This document shows, piece after piece, positions 10,811-21,060 of a stretch of 64,000 nt of DNA; the stretch's first letter is position 1; each line of letters starts with the position of its first letter. Below the pieces are notes generated by a model that saw only the letters and a list, made by a program, of their open reading frames with translations, was not told the DNA's origin and did no database searches. The position numbers and the translations under genes are program-made. Origin of the DNA: Odiellus spinosus (Eukaryota > Arthropoda > Arachnida > Opiliones > Phalangiidae); the NCBI GenBank assembly GCA_963920705.1, contig CAWUCO010000268.1, forward strand, positions 3,224,001 to 3,288,000. Direction: 5' to 3'.

Positions 10811-13540
10811 CTACAATTCCAAGTGAAGAATATAGTTTTTAAGAATTTTTTTAAACAAAGAGAGACTGACATTAGTAGGAGGATTTAATTCATTAAATAA
10901 TTTCACCGTGCGATAGAAGATAGAATTTAGCTTGAGGGATGTACGACAGTGTGGTAAATGTAATATATATTGCTGTCTCGTAAAATATTTGGCCAGTTTA
11001 CTAAGATTAAAAGGGTTAAATATAGTGGAGTTAAGAGATTTGTATATAAAGATAGAACCAGCATAATCATATATTTGCGGGACCGTGAGGATCCCAAGAT
11101 TTGCAAAAATGGGAGAAGTGTGAGCTAAATAGGGCTTGTTGTCTATAATTCTAATGGCACGCTTTTGAATTATTGACAGTCTTTTTAGATTTTGTTCGGA
11201 ACAATTGCCCCAAACAGGTATACAGTAGACCAAGTGCGAGTAGAATAGGGAGAAGTATAGCATTAGTTGAGTCTGTCTACCAAAAAGTTTGCGGTTCTGA
11301 TTCAGAAGATACGTACTGTAGGTCAGTTTACGCGCTACACTGTCTATCTGGTGATTCCAGGACAGTTCCGAGTCGTATACTACACCCAAATATTTATACT
11401 TCTGGACCTCTATTAAGGGAGTTTTTGCAAAAAGGACAATCTCACTCTTGGTAAGGTCCTTATTTTTGTTGGCAAAAATCATGAATACAGTTTTTTCCTT
11501 ATTAATCTCTAGTAAGTTATTTCGGAGCCATTTATCTAGTTTTGCTAGCATCTTATTAGTTTCTCGTATCACATTGTCCAGATCGGGGCCACCATTTAAA
11601 CTAATCGTGTCGTCTGCATAAAGGGTCAAGGCGTCTGCATCATCCGTGTCTGTTATGTCATTAATTACTAGATTAAAAAGGAGCGGTGACAAAACCGACC
11701 CCTGTGGAACACCAACGTGAACCAATCTTTCCGCCGATAGAACCCCATTTAATCTTGTTTGAGATGATCTGAGGGTTAGGTATGATTTAATCCATTGCAG
11801 GCTAATACCTCTTATTCCCATAATGCTGAGCTTTTTTAAAAGACGAATGTGATTGACCGAGTCAAACGCCTTTTTTAAATCAAGGAAGGTGGCAATGGCA
11901 TAGTTGCCTTTGTCCAGATGGTCAACAATTTTTTGGTATACCTGAATATTGGCCATTTCGACACTTGAATTGTTCCGAAACCCGAACTGCTTGTTAGATA
12001 TTAGGTTAAATCTGTTTACAAAACTCACTAGCCTATCAAGGAAACACTTATCAAATATTTTGGCGAACACCGAGAGTAATGAAATGGGCCTATAATTGGT
12101 AGGAAGATCTTTATTTCCACTCTTGTGGATTGGGACTATTAAAGCTTTTTTCAAGGCTGATGGATAACTTCCCAAGCGAAACGACAGATTGATTAGCATC
12201 ATCATGGGTTTTGCTAAAACAAACGCAGCTTGCTTAACAATTTTTGGGGCGATGTCGTCCAGCCCAGGGGAAGAGTCGCTTTTCAAATGATTTAGTAATC
12301 TGTATACTTCCGATTCGTCTGTATCTAGAAGGACCATCGAATTCGGTAGTCGCTTAACCCCCTGAAGATTATCATTAATTATGTTTAAATCCAGATTGGT
12401 CTGTAAGGGGAAGTTAAAGTGATTGTTAAAATTATCGGGAGTATTATTAATTATTTGCGTGTTCTTTTGTTTCCCCTTCCCAATGAGCTCGTTAATCAAT
12501 CTCCACGATTTTTTAGGATCGTTTTGACAATTCTCGAGAGATTGCCTATAATAGTTAATTCGGGCGTTCCTTAAAAGATTGTTGCATCGGTTTCGGCAAT
12601 TTTTATAACTATTGAGATTCTCATCAGTTCGGTTATGTGTATATCTATCTTTCAATTTTCTTTTTTCCTTTATAGCTGTTAAAATGACCTCCGATATCCA
12701 TTTGTGCGAATCGCTTTTAGTAACCTCATAGTACGGGAAACATTTGTCATATACCCTTTTGAATTGATTATAAAAATTCGCAAAAGCCAAATCGATATCT
12801 GTCGCAGCCTCAAGGACAGACCAATTTACTTTACTTAAGTCATTTATAAAACTTTGGATATTGTGGTTAGAGGTGTTTCTAATGCGTATCTTGGGGCGAC
12901 TCGGAACTGTCAAATCGATTGAAGTCTTTATTGGAAAGTGGTCGGTTACTTTAATATTTTTTAGAACACATGAGGCCATGGTAAAATTAGCATAACAATG
13001 GTCTAGCAGTGTAGCGGATGTTAACGTTACTCGCGTTGCCTCTGTAATTAATTGGTTTAGGCCATAGCTCCTAGTTAGATCGAGGAGACGTTCCGTTAAC
13101 AAGTTAGGGGTCAATAGATCAATATTAAAATCGCCTAGAACAACTTTATTCGCCGTTGGTGACCCCATATGGCTCAATACTGTCTCAAATGTGGTAAGAA
13201 ATTCGTCTACACCCGCCCCCGTTCTATAAAGCACAGCTATATATACACCGTTTACCCTTATCGTAAAAAACTCAAAATTATCACTCGTAACACAGGCATC
13301 AGGAATTATGTCAAATTGAAAATTTTTTTTTAGGTAAAAGCCCACACCCCCACCCGTTTTGGTGGCACGACCCTTACCAGCAAAGATTAAGTCGGGGTAG
13401 GCTTTAAAAAAATCAATCTGGAACCAGGTTTCACTAAGTGCAAGGATATCTGGAAACTCCTCAAGAGAAAGCAAGGTGCCAAGCAATTCTGACAAGTTTG
13501 CATTGGCACTACGAATATTATTGAATACTACATTGAACAT
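10811..13540 (-). CDS. LINE ORF2: endonuclease / reverse transcriptase polyprotein
   Basis: The 909-aa protein carries both activities used in target-primed reverse transcription: nicking target DNA and copying element RNA from the nick. Residues about 1-210 are an exonuclease-endonuclease-phosphatase domain. The catalytic-type residues visible are N8 (FNNIRS), E37 (LSETW), Y105 (VLYRTG), D137 and N139 (LGDFNID), and H201 (VTDHFPI). A linker follows. The reverse transcriptase spans about residues 465-730: NYRPISLLS, QFGFR, FLDLKKAFDSVNH (D554), GVPQGSVLSPLLFN and YADD at 641-644, then KYLGVVYD. The C-terminal region (about 760-909) has no RNase H or zinc-knuckle motif that I can see. The start is ATG at 13540, with the endonuclease fold beginning almost at once; the stop is TAG. 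All key residues are present and the frame is open, so it may be functional. ORF1 ends 63 nt upstream. Confidence 0.95.
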   Translation of the reverse strand: MFNVVFNNIRSANANLSELLGTLLSLEEFPDILALSETWFQIDFFKAYPDLIFAGKGRATKTGGGVGFYLKKNFQFDIIPDACVTSDNFEFFTIRVNGVYIAVLYRTGAGVDEFLTTFETVLSHMGSPTANKVVLGDFNIDLLTPNLLTERLLDLTRSYGLNQLITEATRVTLTSATLLDHCYANFTMASCVLKNIKVTDHFPIKTSIDLTVPSRPKIRIRNTSNHNIQSFINDLSKVNWSVLEAATDIDLAFANFYNQFKRVYDKCFPYYEVTKSDSHKWISEVILTAIKEKRKLKDRYTHNRTDENLNSYKNCRNRCNNLLRNARINYYRQSLENCQNDPKKSWRLINELIGKGKQKNTQIINNTPDNFNNHFNFPLQTNLDLNIINDNLQGVKRLPNSMVLLDTDESEVYRLLNHLKSDSSPGLDDIAPKIVKQAAFVLAKPMMMLINLSFRLGSYPSALKKALIVPIHKSGNKDLPTNYRPISLLSVFAKIFDKCFLDRLVSFVNRFNLISNKQFGFRNNSSVEMANIQVYQKIVDHLDKGNYAIATFLDLKKAFDSVNHIRLLKKLSIMGIRGISLQWIKSYLTLRSSQTRLNGVLSAERLVHVGVPQGSVLSPLLFNLVINDITDTDDADALTLYADDTISLNGGPDLDNVIRETNKMLAKLDKWLRNNLLEINKEKTVFMIFANKNKDLTKSEIVLFAKTPLIEVQKYKYLGVVYDSELSWNHQIDSVARKLTYSTYLLNQNRKLFGRQTQLMLYFSLFYSHLVYCIPVWGNCSEQNLKRLSIIQKRAIRIIDNKPYLAHTSPIFANLGILTVPQIYDYAGSIFIYKSLNSTIFNPFNLSKLAKYFTRQQYILHLPHCRTSLKLNSIFYRTVKLFNELNPPTNVSLSLFKKILKNYILHLEL

Positions 13541-13603
13541 TTAATATTTTTCAAATGGTTAACAAAACTAAGAAGAAACGATAAATGTAAAAAGGGAAAA
13601 GGG
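13541..13603 (-). other. ORF1-ORF2 spacer of the LINE
   Basis: 63 non-coding bases between the ORF1 stop and the ORF2 ATG on the minus strand, AT-rich. No internal ribosome entry structure is recognisable. ORF2 would need reinitiation or another unconventional route, as in other two-ORF LINEs. Confidence 0.7.
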
Positions 13604-13882
13604 TTAAAGTTTTATAACTGTGCTAGAGAGAAAATCAAATTTATATTTTTCATTTCCAAAGTCTATTGCCGTGGTGTTGAGCCATTTATATTTTGCTGGG
13701 AGTTTAGTCTTGGCAAATTTTCTGAGCATATATCGCGCAAATTGCTGGTTTGAAGTGAAGTCATGCTCAATATAAATGTTTGTCCCCTTTAGCAAGGTAT
13801 TTTTGGATAAAATAGACATTTTTATGTCATTGGTATCTGCCTTGAAGACGACGCTACGCGTTTTACCACAGAATAGGCGCCC
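13604..13882 (-). pseudogene. LINE ORF1, C-terminal part in shifted frame
   Basis: Continuation of ORF1 in a different frame. Upstream of the ATG at 13819 the frame stays open and reads GRLFCGKTRSVVFKAD, the expected end of an RRM-like domain, then LLKGTNIYIEHDFT and ARYMLRKFAK, which resemble the C-terminal domain of coiled-coil ORF1 proteins. It ends in TAA at 13604. With the N-terminal part, ORF1 would be about 256 residues, shorter than mammalian L1 ORF1p. It could be made separately from ATG 13819 (71 aa), but that seems unlikely. The family match rests on recognising motifs by eye. Confidence 0.7.
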
Positions 13883-14373
13883 TTGCGATAGACTTGGGCT
13901 GGAGCAACTACCGTATTAGAGCTTAAATTTTTGACGAATAAATCATAGACTTTTGCTGCCAGCCCATTTCTATCCTCCCCATCAACGTCCGGTATCCCTC
14001 TGATGACTAAATTGTTACGCTTAAGTAATACTTCCAGGTTGTCGATCCGCATTCTGTTGGCCTCGCTACGATCAATGGCGTCTTTATTTACAATTTTTAA
14101 GTTATCCTCGAGATTATTAACTTTTATAGACAATGACCCTAGGTCATTCACCACATCCTGTATATCACTTATATTTTTGTCCATAACCAATTGGCGAGCT
14201 TCAATCGCGGCAACTGAACATCTTGTGTCAGCGAGACTAGACGACAAAGTGTCGATTTTCCCTGAGATAGCCCTTAACTCCGTTAATACTAAATCTGGGG
14301 GAACTGACGTCTGGTTGCTGTCAGTTTCATCAAGCTGATTATTAGAGTTAGAGTTTGACCGTGTTTTGCCCAT
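13822..14373 (-). CDS. LINE ORF1, N-terminal part: coiled coil and RRM-like start (frameshifted)
   Basis: 183 codons from ATG at 14373 to a premature TAA. Residues 1-30 are polar and rich in N/S/T. About 30-118 is a heptad-patterned coiled coil (LTELRAISGKIDTLSSSL onward to IDNLEVLLKR). Then RNNLVIRGIPD (119-129) opens what looks like the RNA-recognition fold of trimeric L1-like ORF1 proteins, which coat element RNA as chaperones. After VYR (161-163) the meaningful sequence continues in another frame, and the last 20 or so residues here (KGAYSVVKRVASSS and so on) are probably out-of-frame junk. The shift lies about 13881-13888 and is explained by one missing base (or two extra). A single assembly error would look the same. 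The CTD half is the next entry. Confidence 0.82.
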   Translation of the reverse strand: MGKTRSNSNSNNQLDETDSNQTSVPPDLVLTELRAISGKIDTLSSSLADTRCSVAAIEARQLVMDKNISDIQDVVNDLGSLSIKVNNLEDNLKIVNKDAIDRSEANRMRIDNLEVLLKRNNLVIRGIPDVDGEDRNGLAAKVYDLFVKNLSSNTVVAPAQVYRKGAYSVVKRVASSSRQIPMT

Positions 14374-14460
14374 ACTACAAGCTACTTTGGCCCACTGGCG
14401 GATACAACAGCTAACACAATAAAATAAACAAAGAAGAAGAAAAAAACGTGCTCTACCAAC
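14374..14460 (-). other. 5' UTR segment next to the ORF1 start
   Basis: 87 bp between the ORF1-proximal 377-bp copy and ATG 14373. In element orientation it has a pyrimidine-rich stretch followed by TAGCTTGTAGT just before ATGG. CACTGGCGGAT here (plus strand about 14393-14403) occurs in the opposite orientation in each 377-bp unit (about 14516-14526), an 11-bp inverted repeat that may be chance. Confidence 0.6.
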
Positions 14461-14837
14461 CTATACAAAGAGAGAATACGTATTAAATTCAAGAGTCTAA
14501 GTTGATCGTGCCGAATCCGCCAGTGTTGTAAAGGTTGTCTCCAATTCGATCACTATGGTGACCTCTGTTCGGTTGGACCATGAACTGTAGGCGATATTTT
14601 CTTCGTTGTTTTTTTTTTCCTTCCCTTTTTCTTCCTCTTTTTCTACTATTATCAGTAGTTTTTTTTTATTCCTGTTTTTGCACTGATGAGAGCACTGACT
14701 TTTAACCGCAAGATAAGGAACCGACGATTAGCGCGGAAAATTTTTACGTCGTTCAATTTGATAGTAGAAAAGTAAAATAGAGCCTTGGAACGCTACAGCA
14801 GCCAGCTGGACTGGTGGGCTAACATAAGTTCGGGAAT
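14461..14837 (-). repeat. LINE 5' UTR tandem copy 2 (ORF1-proximal), 377 bp
   Basis: One of two head-to-tail copies of a 377-bp unit in the element's 5' UTR. The plus strand begins CTATACAAAGAGAGAATACG and ends in TTCGGGAAT. It contains a 10-T run next to a pyrimidine-rich stretch (about 14609-14643) and AGCAGCCAGCTGG near its right end. It differs from its neighbour at only one base that I could find (C versus T at 14749/15126). Tandem 5' UTR units in LINEs can carry internal promoters, so this may be a promoter monomer; that role is inference. Confidence 0.9.
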
Positions 14838-15214
14838 CTATACAAAGAGAGAATACGTATTAAATTCAAGAGTCTAAGTTGATCGTGCCGAATCCGCCAG
14901 TGTTGTAAAGGTTGTCTCCAATTCGATCACTATGGTGACCTCTGTTCGGTTGGACCATGAACTGTAGGCGATATTTTCTTCGTTGTTTTTTTTTTCCTTC
15001 CCTTTTTCTTCCTCTTTTTCTACTATTATCAGTAGTTTTTTTTTATTCCTGTTTTTGCACTGATGAGAGCACTGACTTTTAACCGCAAGATAAGGAACCG
15101 ACGATTAGCGCGGAAAATTTTTACGTTGTTCAATTTGATAGTAGAAAAGTAAAATAGAGCCTTGGAACGCTACAGCAGCCAGCTGGACTGGTGGGCTAAC
15201 ATAAGTTCGGGAAT
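14838..15214 (-). repeat. LINE 5' UTR tandem copy 1 (5'-most), 377 bp
   Basis: The second copy of the 377-bp unit, immediately adjacent to 14461-14837 with no spacer. Near-identity between the copies, including the length of the T run, implies very recent duplication or homogenisation. If each copy promotes transcription, a transcript starting in this copy would retain a whole spare unit downstream. Confidence 0.9.
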
Positions 15215-15321
15215 CACTACCAAATAGCGGGCAGAAAACAAAGACATCAAGATAACATTAGCAAAATAAATTTTCAACACCGGTAATCCTGAGAACTAGG
15301 TTCTACAAAATCTTCCTGAAT
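15215..15321 (-). other. 5'-terminal leader of the LINE
   Basis: 107 bp of unique, non-satellite sequence between the outer 377-bp copy and the satellite junction. In element orientation it begins ATTCAGGAAGATTTTGTAGA. No open frame or TATA box is recognised. Its presence upstream of the tandem copies could mean either that the insertion is full length or that a truncated third unit of different sequence lies here. Confidence 0.65.
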
Positions 15322-15759
15322 AATCCAATAATCTTGGATTTTTAAGTGTTTTTGGTTTATTTTAACCAATTTTATATTTGTCACAATTTTAAAATTTAGA
15401 CAAAACCAAAGTCATTCGAAAGAGCAATTAATGGACAGTCTAAATAATAAGAGTTTTCAAAAATCCGTTGAAAAACAAGAAAAATATGGCCAATTCAAGA
15501 AATCATAGAATATCAAAATAGTCAAATTTCAGATTTTCAAAATTCGCTTTTTGATATTAGATGCTTTTTGAATTGTCCATATTTTCCATGTTTTTCAACG
15601 GATTTTCCAAAACTCTAGTTTTTTAGATAGACCAATATTTGCTCTTTCGAGTGGTCTTAATTTTGTCTAAATCGCTTAAAAATCAAAAGTTTTGTGACCA
15701 TTTGAATCCAATAATCTTGGATTTTTAAGCGTTTTTGCTTAATTTTAACCAATTTTATA

Positions 15760-16530
15760 TTGGTCACAATTTTGCAATTTAGACAAAACCAAAGTCATTC
15801 GAAAGAGCAATTAATGGACAGTCTAAATAACAAGAGTTTTCAAAAATCCGTTGAAAAACAAAAGAAAAATATGGCCAATTCAAGAAACCATACAATATCA
15901 AAATAGTAAAATTTCAGATTTTCAAAATTCGCCTTTTGATATTAGATGCTTTTTGAATTGTCCATATTTTCCATGTTTTTCAACGGATTTTCCAAAACTC
16001 TAGTTTTTTAGATAGACCAATATTTGCTCTTTCGAGTGGTCTTAATTTTGTCTAAATCGCTTAAAAATCAAAAGTTTTGTGACCATTTGAATCCAATAAT
16101 CTTGGATTTTTAAGCGTTTTTGCTTAATTTTAACCAATTTTATATTGGTCACAATTTTGCAATTTAGACAAAACCAAAGTCATTCGAAAGAGCAATTAAT
16201 GGACAGTCTAAATAACAAGAGTTTTCAAAAATCCGTTGAAAAACAAAAGAAAAATATGGCCAATTCAAGAAACCATACAATATCAAAATAGTAAAATTTC
16301 AGATTTTCAAAATTCGCCTTTTGATATTAGATGCTTTTTGAATTGTCCATGTTTTCCATGTTTTTCAACGGATTTTCCAAAACTCTAGTTTTTTAGATAG
16401 ACCAATATTTGCTCTTTCGATTGGTCTTAATTTTGTCTAAATCGCTTAAAAATCAAAAGTTTTGTGACCATTTGAATCCAATAATCTTGGATTTTTAAGC
16501 GTTTTTGCTTAATTTTAACCAATTTTATAT
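15760..16530 (+). repeat. Tandem pair of near-identical monomers
   Basis: Two adjacent 385-bp units share both the 2-bp insertion and the rare change ATTCGCCTTTTG (15931 and 16316, 385 bp apart). This points to a recent single-monomer duplication just beyond the LINE insertion. Confidence 0.75.
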
Positions 16531-18064
16531 TTGTCACAATTTTGCAATTTAGACAAAACCAAAGTCATTCGAAAGAGCAATTAATGGACAGTCTAAATAA
16601 TAAGAGTTTTCAAAAATCCGTTGAAAAACAAGAAAAATATGGCGAATTCAAGAAATCATAGAATATCAAAATAGTCAAATTTCAGATTTTCAAAATTCGC
16701 TTTTTGATATTAGATGCTTTTTGAATTGTCCATATTTTCCATGTTTTTCAACGGATTTTCCAAAACTCTAGTTTTTTAGATAGACCAATATTTGCTCTTT
16801 CGAGTGGTCTTAATTTTGTCTAAATCGCTTAAAAATCAAAAGTTTTGTGACCATTTGAATCCAATAATCTTGGATTTTTAAGCGTTTTTGCTTAATTTTA
16901 ACCAATTTTATATTGGTCACAATTTTGCAATTTAGACAAAACCAAAGTCATTCGACAGAGCAATTAATGGACAGTCTAAATAACAAGAGTTTTCAAAAAT
17001 CCGTTGAAAAACAAGAAAAATATGGCCAATTCAAGAAACCATACAATATCAAAATAGTAAAATTTCAGATTTTCAAAATTCGCTTTTTGATATTAGATGC
17101 TTTTTGAATTGTCCATATTTTCCATGTTTTTCAACGGATTTTCCAAAACTCTAGTTTTTTAGATAGACCAATATTTGCTCTTTCGAGTAGTCTTAATTTT
17201 GTCTAAATCGCTTAAAAATCAAAAGTTTTGTGTCCATTTGAATCCAATAATCTTGGATTTTTAAGTGTTTTTGCTTTATTTTAACCAATTTTATATTTGT
17301 CACAATTTTGCAATTTACACAAAACCAAAGTCATTCGAAAGAGCAATTAATGGACAGTCTAAATAATAAGAGTTTTCAAAAATCCGTTGAAAAACAAGAA
17401 AAATATGGCCAATTCAAGAAATCATAGAATATCAAAATAGTCAAATTTCAGATTTTCAAAATTCGCTTTTTGATATTAGATGCTTTTTGAATAGTCCATA
17501 TTTTCCATGTTTTTCAACGCATTTTCCAAAACTCTAGTTTTTTAGATAGACCAATATTTGCTCTTTCGAGTGGTCTTAATTTTGTCTAAATCGCTTAAAA
17601 ATCAAAAGTTTTGTGACCATTTGAATCCAATAATCTTGGATTTTTAAGCGTTTTTGCTTAATTTTAACCAATTTTATATTGGTCACAATTTTGCAATTTA
17701 GACAAAACCAAAGTCATTCGAAAGAGCAATTAATGGACAGTCTAAATAACAAGAGTTTTCAAAAATCCGTTGAAAAACAAGAAAAATATGGCCATTTAAG
17801 AAACCATACAATATCAAAATAGTAAAATTTCAGATTTTCAAAATTCGCTTTTTGATATTAGATGTTTTTTGAATTGTCCATATTTTCCATGTTTTTCAAC
17901 GGATTTTCCAAAAATCTTGTTTTTTAGATAGACCAATATTTGCTCTTTCGAGTAGTCTTAATTTTGTCTAAATCGCTTAAAAATCAAAAGTTTTGTGACC
18001 ATTTGAATCCAATAATCTTGGATTTTTAAGCGTTTTTGCTTAATTTTAACCAATTTTATATTGG

Positions 18065-21060
18065 TCACAATTTTGCAATTTAGACAAAACCAAAGTCATT
18101 CGTAAGAGCAATTAATGGACAGTCTAAATAACAAGAGTTTTCAAAAATCCGTTGAAAAACAAGAAAAATATGGCCAATTCAAGAAACCATACAATATCAA
18201 AATAGTAAAATTTCAGATTTTCAAAATTCGCTTTTTGATATTAGATGTTTTTTGAATTGTCCATATTTTCCATGTTTTTCAACGGATTTTCCAAAACTCT
18301 TGTTTTTTAGATAGACCAATATTTGCTCTTTCGAGTAGTCTTAATTTTGTCTAAATCGCTTAAAAATCAAAAGTTTTGTGTCCATTTGAATCCAATAATC
18401 TTGGATTTTTAAGTGTTTTTGCTTTATTTTAACCAATTTTATATTTGTCACAATTTTAAAATTTAGACAAAACCAAAGTCATTCGAAAGAGCAATTAATG
18501 GACAGTCTAAATAATAAGAGTTTTCAAAAATATGTTGAAAAACAAGAAAAATATGGCCAATTCAAGAAATCATAGAATATCAAAATAGTCAAATTTCAGA
18601 TTTTCAAAATTCGCTTTTTGATATTAGATGTTTTTTGAATTGTCCATATTTTCCATGTTTTTCAACGGATTTTCCAAAACTCTTGATTTTCAGATAGACC
18701 AATATTTGCTCTTTCGAGTGGTCTTAATTTTGTCTAAATCGCTTAAAAATCAAAAGTTTTGTGTCCATTTTAATCCAATAATCTTGGATTTTTAAGTGTT
18801 TTTGCTTTATTTTAACCAATTTTATATTTGTCACAATTTTGCAATTTAGACAAAACCAAAGTCATTCGAAAGAGCAATTAATGGACAGTCTAAATAACAA
18901 GAGTTTTCAAAAATCCGTTGAAAAACAAGAAAAATATGGCCAATTCAAGAAATCATACAATATCAAAATAGTCAAATTTCAGATTTTAAAAAATCGCTTT
19001 TTGATATTAGATGCTTTTTGAATTGTCCATATTTTCCATGTTTTTCAACGGATTTTCCAAAACTCTTGTTTTTTAGATAGACCAATATTTGCTCTTTCGA
19101 GTGGTCTTAATTTTGTCTAAATCGCTTAAAAATCAAAAGTTTTGTCCATTTGAATCCTATAATCTTGGATTTTTAAGCGTTTTTGCTTAATTTTAACCAA
19201 TTTTATATTTGTCACAATTTTGCAATTTAGACAAAACCAAAGTCATTCGAAAGAGCAATTAATGGACAGTCTAAATAATAAGAGTTTTCAAAAATCCGTT
19301 GAAAAACAAGAAAAATATGGCCAATTCAAGAAATCATACAATATCAAAATAGTCAAATTTCAGATTTTAAAAAATCGCTTTTTGATATTAGATGCTTTTT
19401 GAATTGTCCATATTTTCCATGTTTTTCAACGGATTTTCCAAAACTCTTGTTTTTTAGATAGACCAATATTTGCTCTTTCGAGTGGTCTTAATTTTGTCTA
19501 AATCGCTTAAAAATCAAAAGTTTTGTCCATTTGAATCCTATAATCTTGGATTTTTAAGCGTTTTTGCTTAATTTTAACCAATTTTATATTTGTCACAATT
19601 TTGCAATTTAGACAAAACCAAAGTCATTCGAAAGAGCAATTAATGGACAGTCTAAATAATAAGAGTTTTCAAAAATCCGTTGAAAAACAAGAAAAATATG
19701 GCCAATTCAAGAAATCATAGAATATGAAAATAGTCAAATTTCAGATTTTCAAAATTCGCTTTTTGATATTAGATGCTTTTTGAATTGTCCATATTTTCCA
19801 TGTTTTTCAACGGATTTTCCAAAACTCTTGTTTTTTAGATAGGCCAATATTTGCTCTTTCGAGTGGTCTTAATTTTGTCTAAATCGCTTAAAAATCAAAA
19901 GTTTTGTGTCCATTTGAATCCAATAATCTTGGATTTTTAAGCGTTTTTGCTTAATTTTAACCAATTTTATATTGGTCACAATTTTGCAATTTAGACAAAA
20001 CCAAAGTCATTCGAAAGAGCAATTAATGGACAGTCTAAATAACAAGAGTTTTCAAAAATCCGTTGAAAAACAAGAAAAATATGGCCAATTCAAGAAATCA
20101 TACAATATCAAAATAGTCAAATTTCAGATTTTAAAAATTCGCTTTTTGATATTAGATGTTTTTTGAATTGTCCATATTTTCCATATTTTTCAACGGATTT
20201 TCCAAAACTCTTGTTTTTTAGATAGACCAATATTTGCTCTTTCGAGTAGTCTTAATTTTGTCTAAATCGCTTAAAAATCAAAAGTTTTGTGACCATTTGA
20301 ATCCAATAATCTTGGATTTTTAAGCGTTTTTGCTTAATTTTAACCAATTTTATATTGGTCACAATTTTGCAATTTAGACAAAACCAAAGTCATTCGTAAG
20401 AGCAATTAATGGACAGTCTAAATAACAAGAGTTTTCAAAAATCCGTTGAAAAACAAGAAAAATATGGCCAATTCAAGAAACCATACAATATCAAAATAGT
20501 AAAATTTCAGATTTTCAAAATTCGCTTTTTGATATTAGATGTTTTTTGAATTGTCCATATTTTCCATGTTTTTCAACGGATTTTCCAAAACTCTTGTTTT
20601 TTAGATAGACCAATATTTGCTCTTTCGAGTAGTCTTAATTTTGTCTAAATCGCTTAAAAATCAAAAGTTTTGTGTCCATTTGAATCCAATAATCTTGGAT
20701 TTTTAAGTGTTTTTGCTTTATTTTAACCAATTTTATATTTGTCACAATTTTAAAATTTAGACAAAACCAAAGTCATTCGAAAGAGCAATTAATGGACAGT
20801 CTAAATAATAAGAGTTTTCAAAAATATGTTGAAAAACAAGAAAAATATGGCCAATTCAAGAAATCATAGAATATCAAAATAGTCAAATTTCAGATTTTCA
20901 AAATTCGCTTTTTGATATTAGATGTTTTTTGAATTGGCTATATTTTCCATGTTTTTCAACGGATTTTCCAAAACTCTTGATTTTCAGATAGACCAATATT
21001 TGCTCTTTCGAGTGGTCTTACTTTTGTCTAAATCGCTTAAAAATCAAAAGTTTTGTGACC
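18065..21060 (+). repeat. Six-monomer offset duplication with markers CGTAAG and AAATATGTTG
   Basis: Two adjacent-monomer markers, CATTCGTAAGAGC and AAAAATATGTTGAAAAAC, occur together at about 18101/18530 and again at 20395/20823, an offset of about 2294 bp (six monomers). Between them, 18839 and 19220 begin two nearly identical monomers (381 bp apart) with AAAAAATCGC. The first and third junctions read GTTTTGTCCATTTGAATCCTATAATC, a 2-bp loss plus a substitution. Confidence 0.75.

Larger units (their letters stand above)
10668..15321 (-). mobile_element. Near-full-length non-LTR retrotransposon (LINE, jockey/CR1 superfamily)
   Basis: A 4654-bp non-satellite segment with satellite on both sides. 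In minus-strand order it has a 5' leader (15321-15215), two 377-bp tandem 5' UTR copies, ORF1 (frameshifted), ORF2 (909 codons, uninterrupted), a 143-nt 3' UTR with AATAAA and a tail of five ATT triplets. ORF2 has an apurinic-like endonuclease followed by a reverse transcriptase. It has no RNase H domain, integrase or LTR, which places it in the jockey/CR1/L2-like superfamily; I cannot fix the clade by eye. Left flanking satellite stops at TGTCCATTT (10667) and right satellite resumes at AATCCAATAATC (15322), so it lies inside one monomer with one G of the consensus missing between flanks. It looks young. Confidence 0.93.

Noticed and set aside
11173-11454. Plus-strand frame inside the LINE
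   Set aside because: It is antisense to the reverse-transcriptase part of ORF2 and has no recognisable motif. It is a shadow frame.
14003-14338. 111-codon plus-strand frame
   Set aside because: It lies antisense to the coiled-coil part of ORF1, and its S/L/R-rich composition is what reversing that sequence produces.
14461-14837. Relationship between the 377-bp LINE unit and the 383-bp satellite because of similar length
   Set aside because: The sequences and base composition are unrelated by eye, so the similar length appears coincidental.
14461-15214. Long terminal repeats of an LTR retrotransposon, suggested by two 377-bp direct copies
   Set aside because: The copies are adjacent and both lie upstream of ORF1 rather than flanking the element. 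The coding part is LINE-type, with endonuclease plus reverse transcriptase and no protease, RNase H or integrase.
10661-15330. Clear target-site duplication of the LINE
   Set aside because: At most AAT is common to both edges, and the AAT-repeat tail makes any short duplication impossible to tell from tail sequence.
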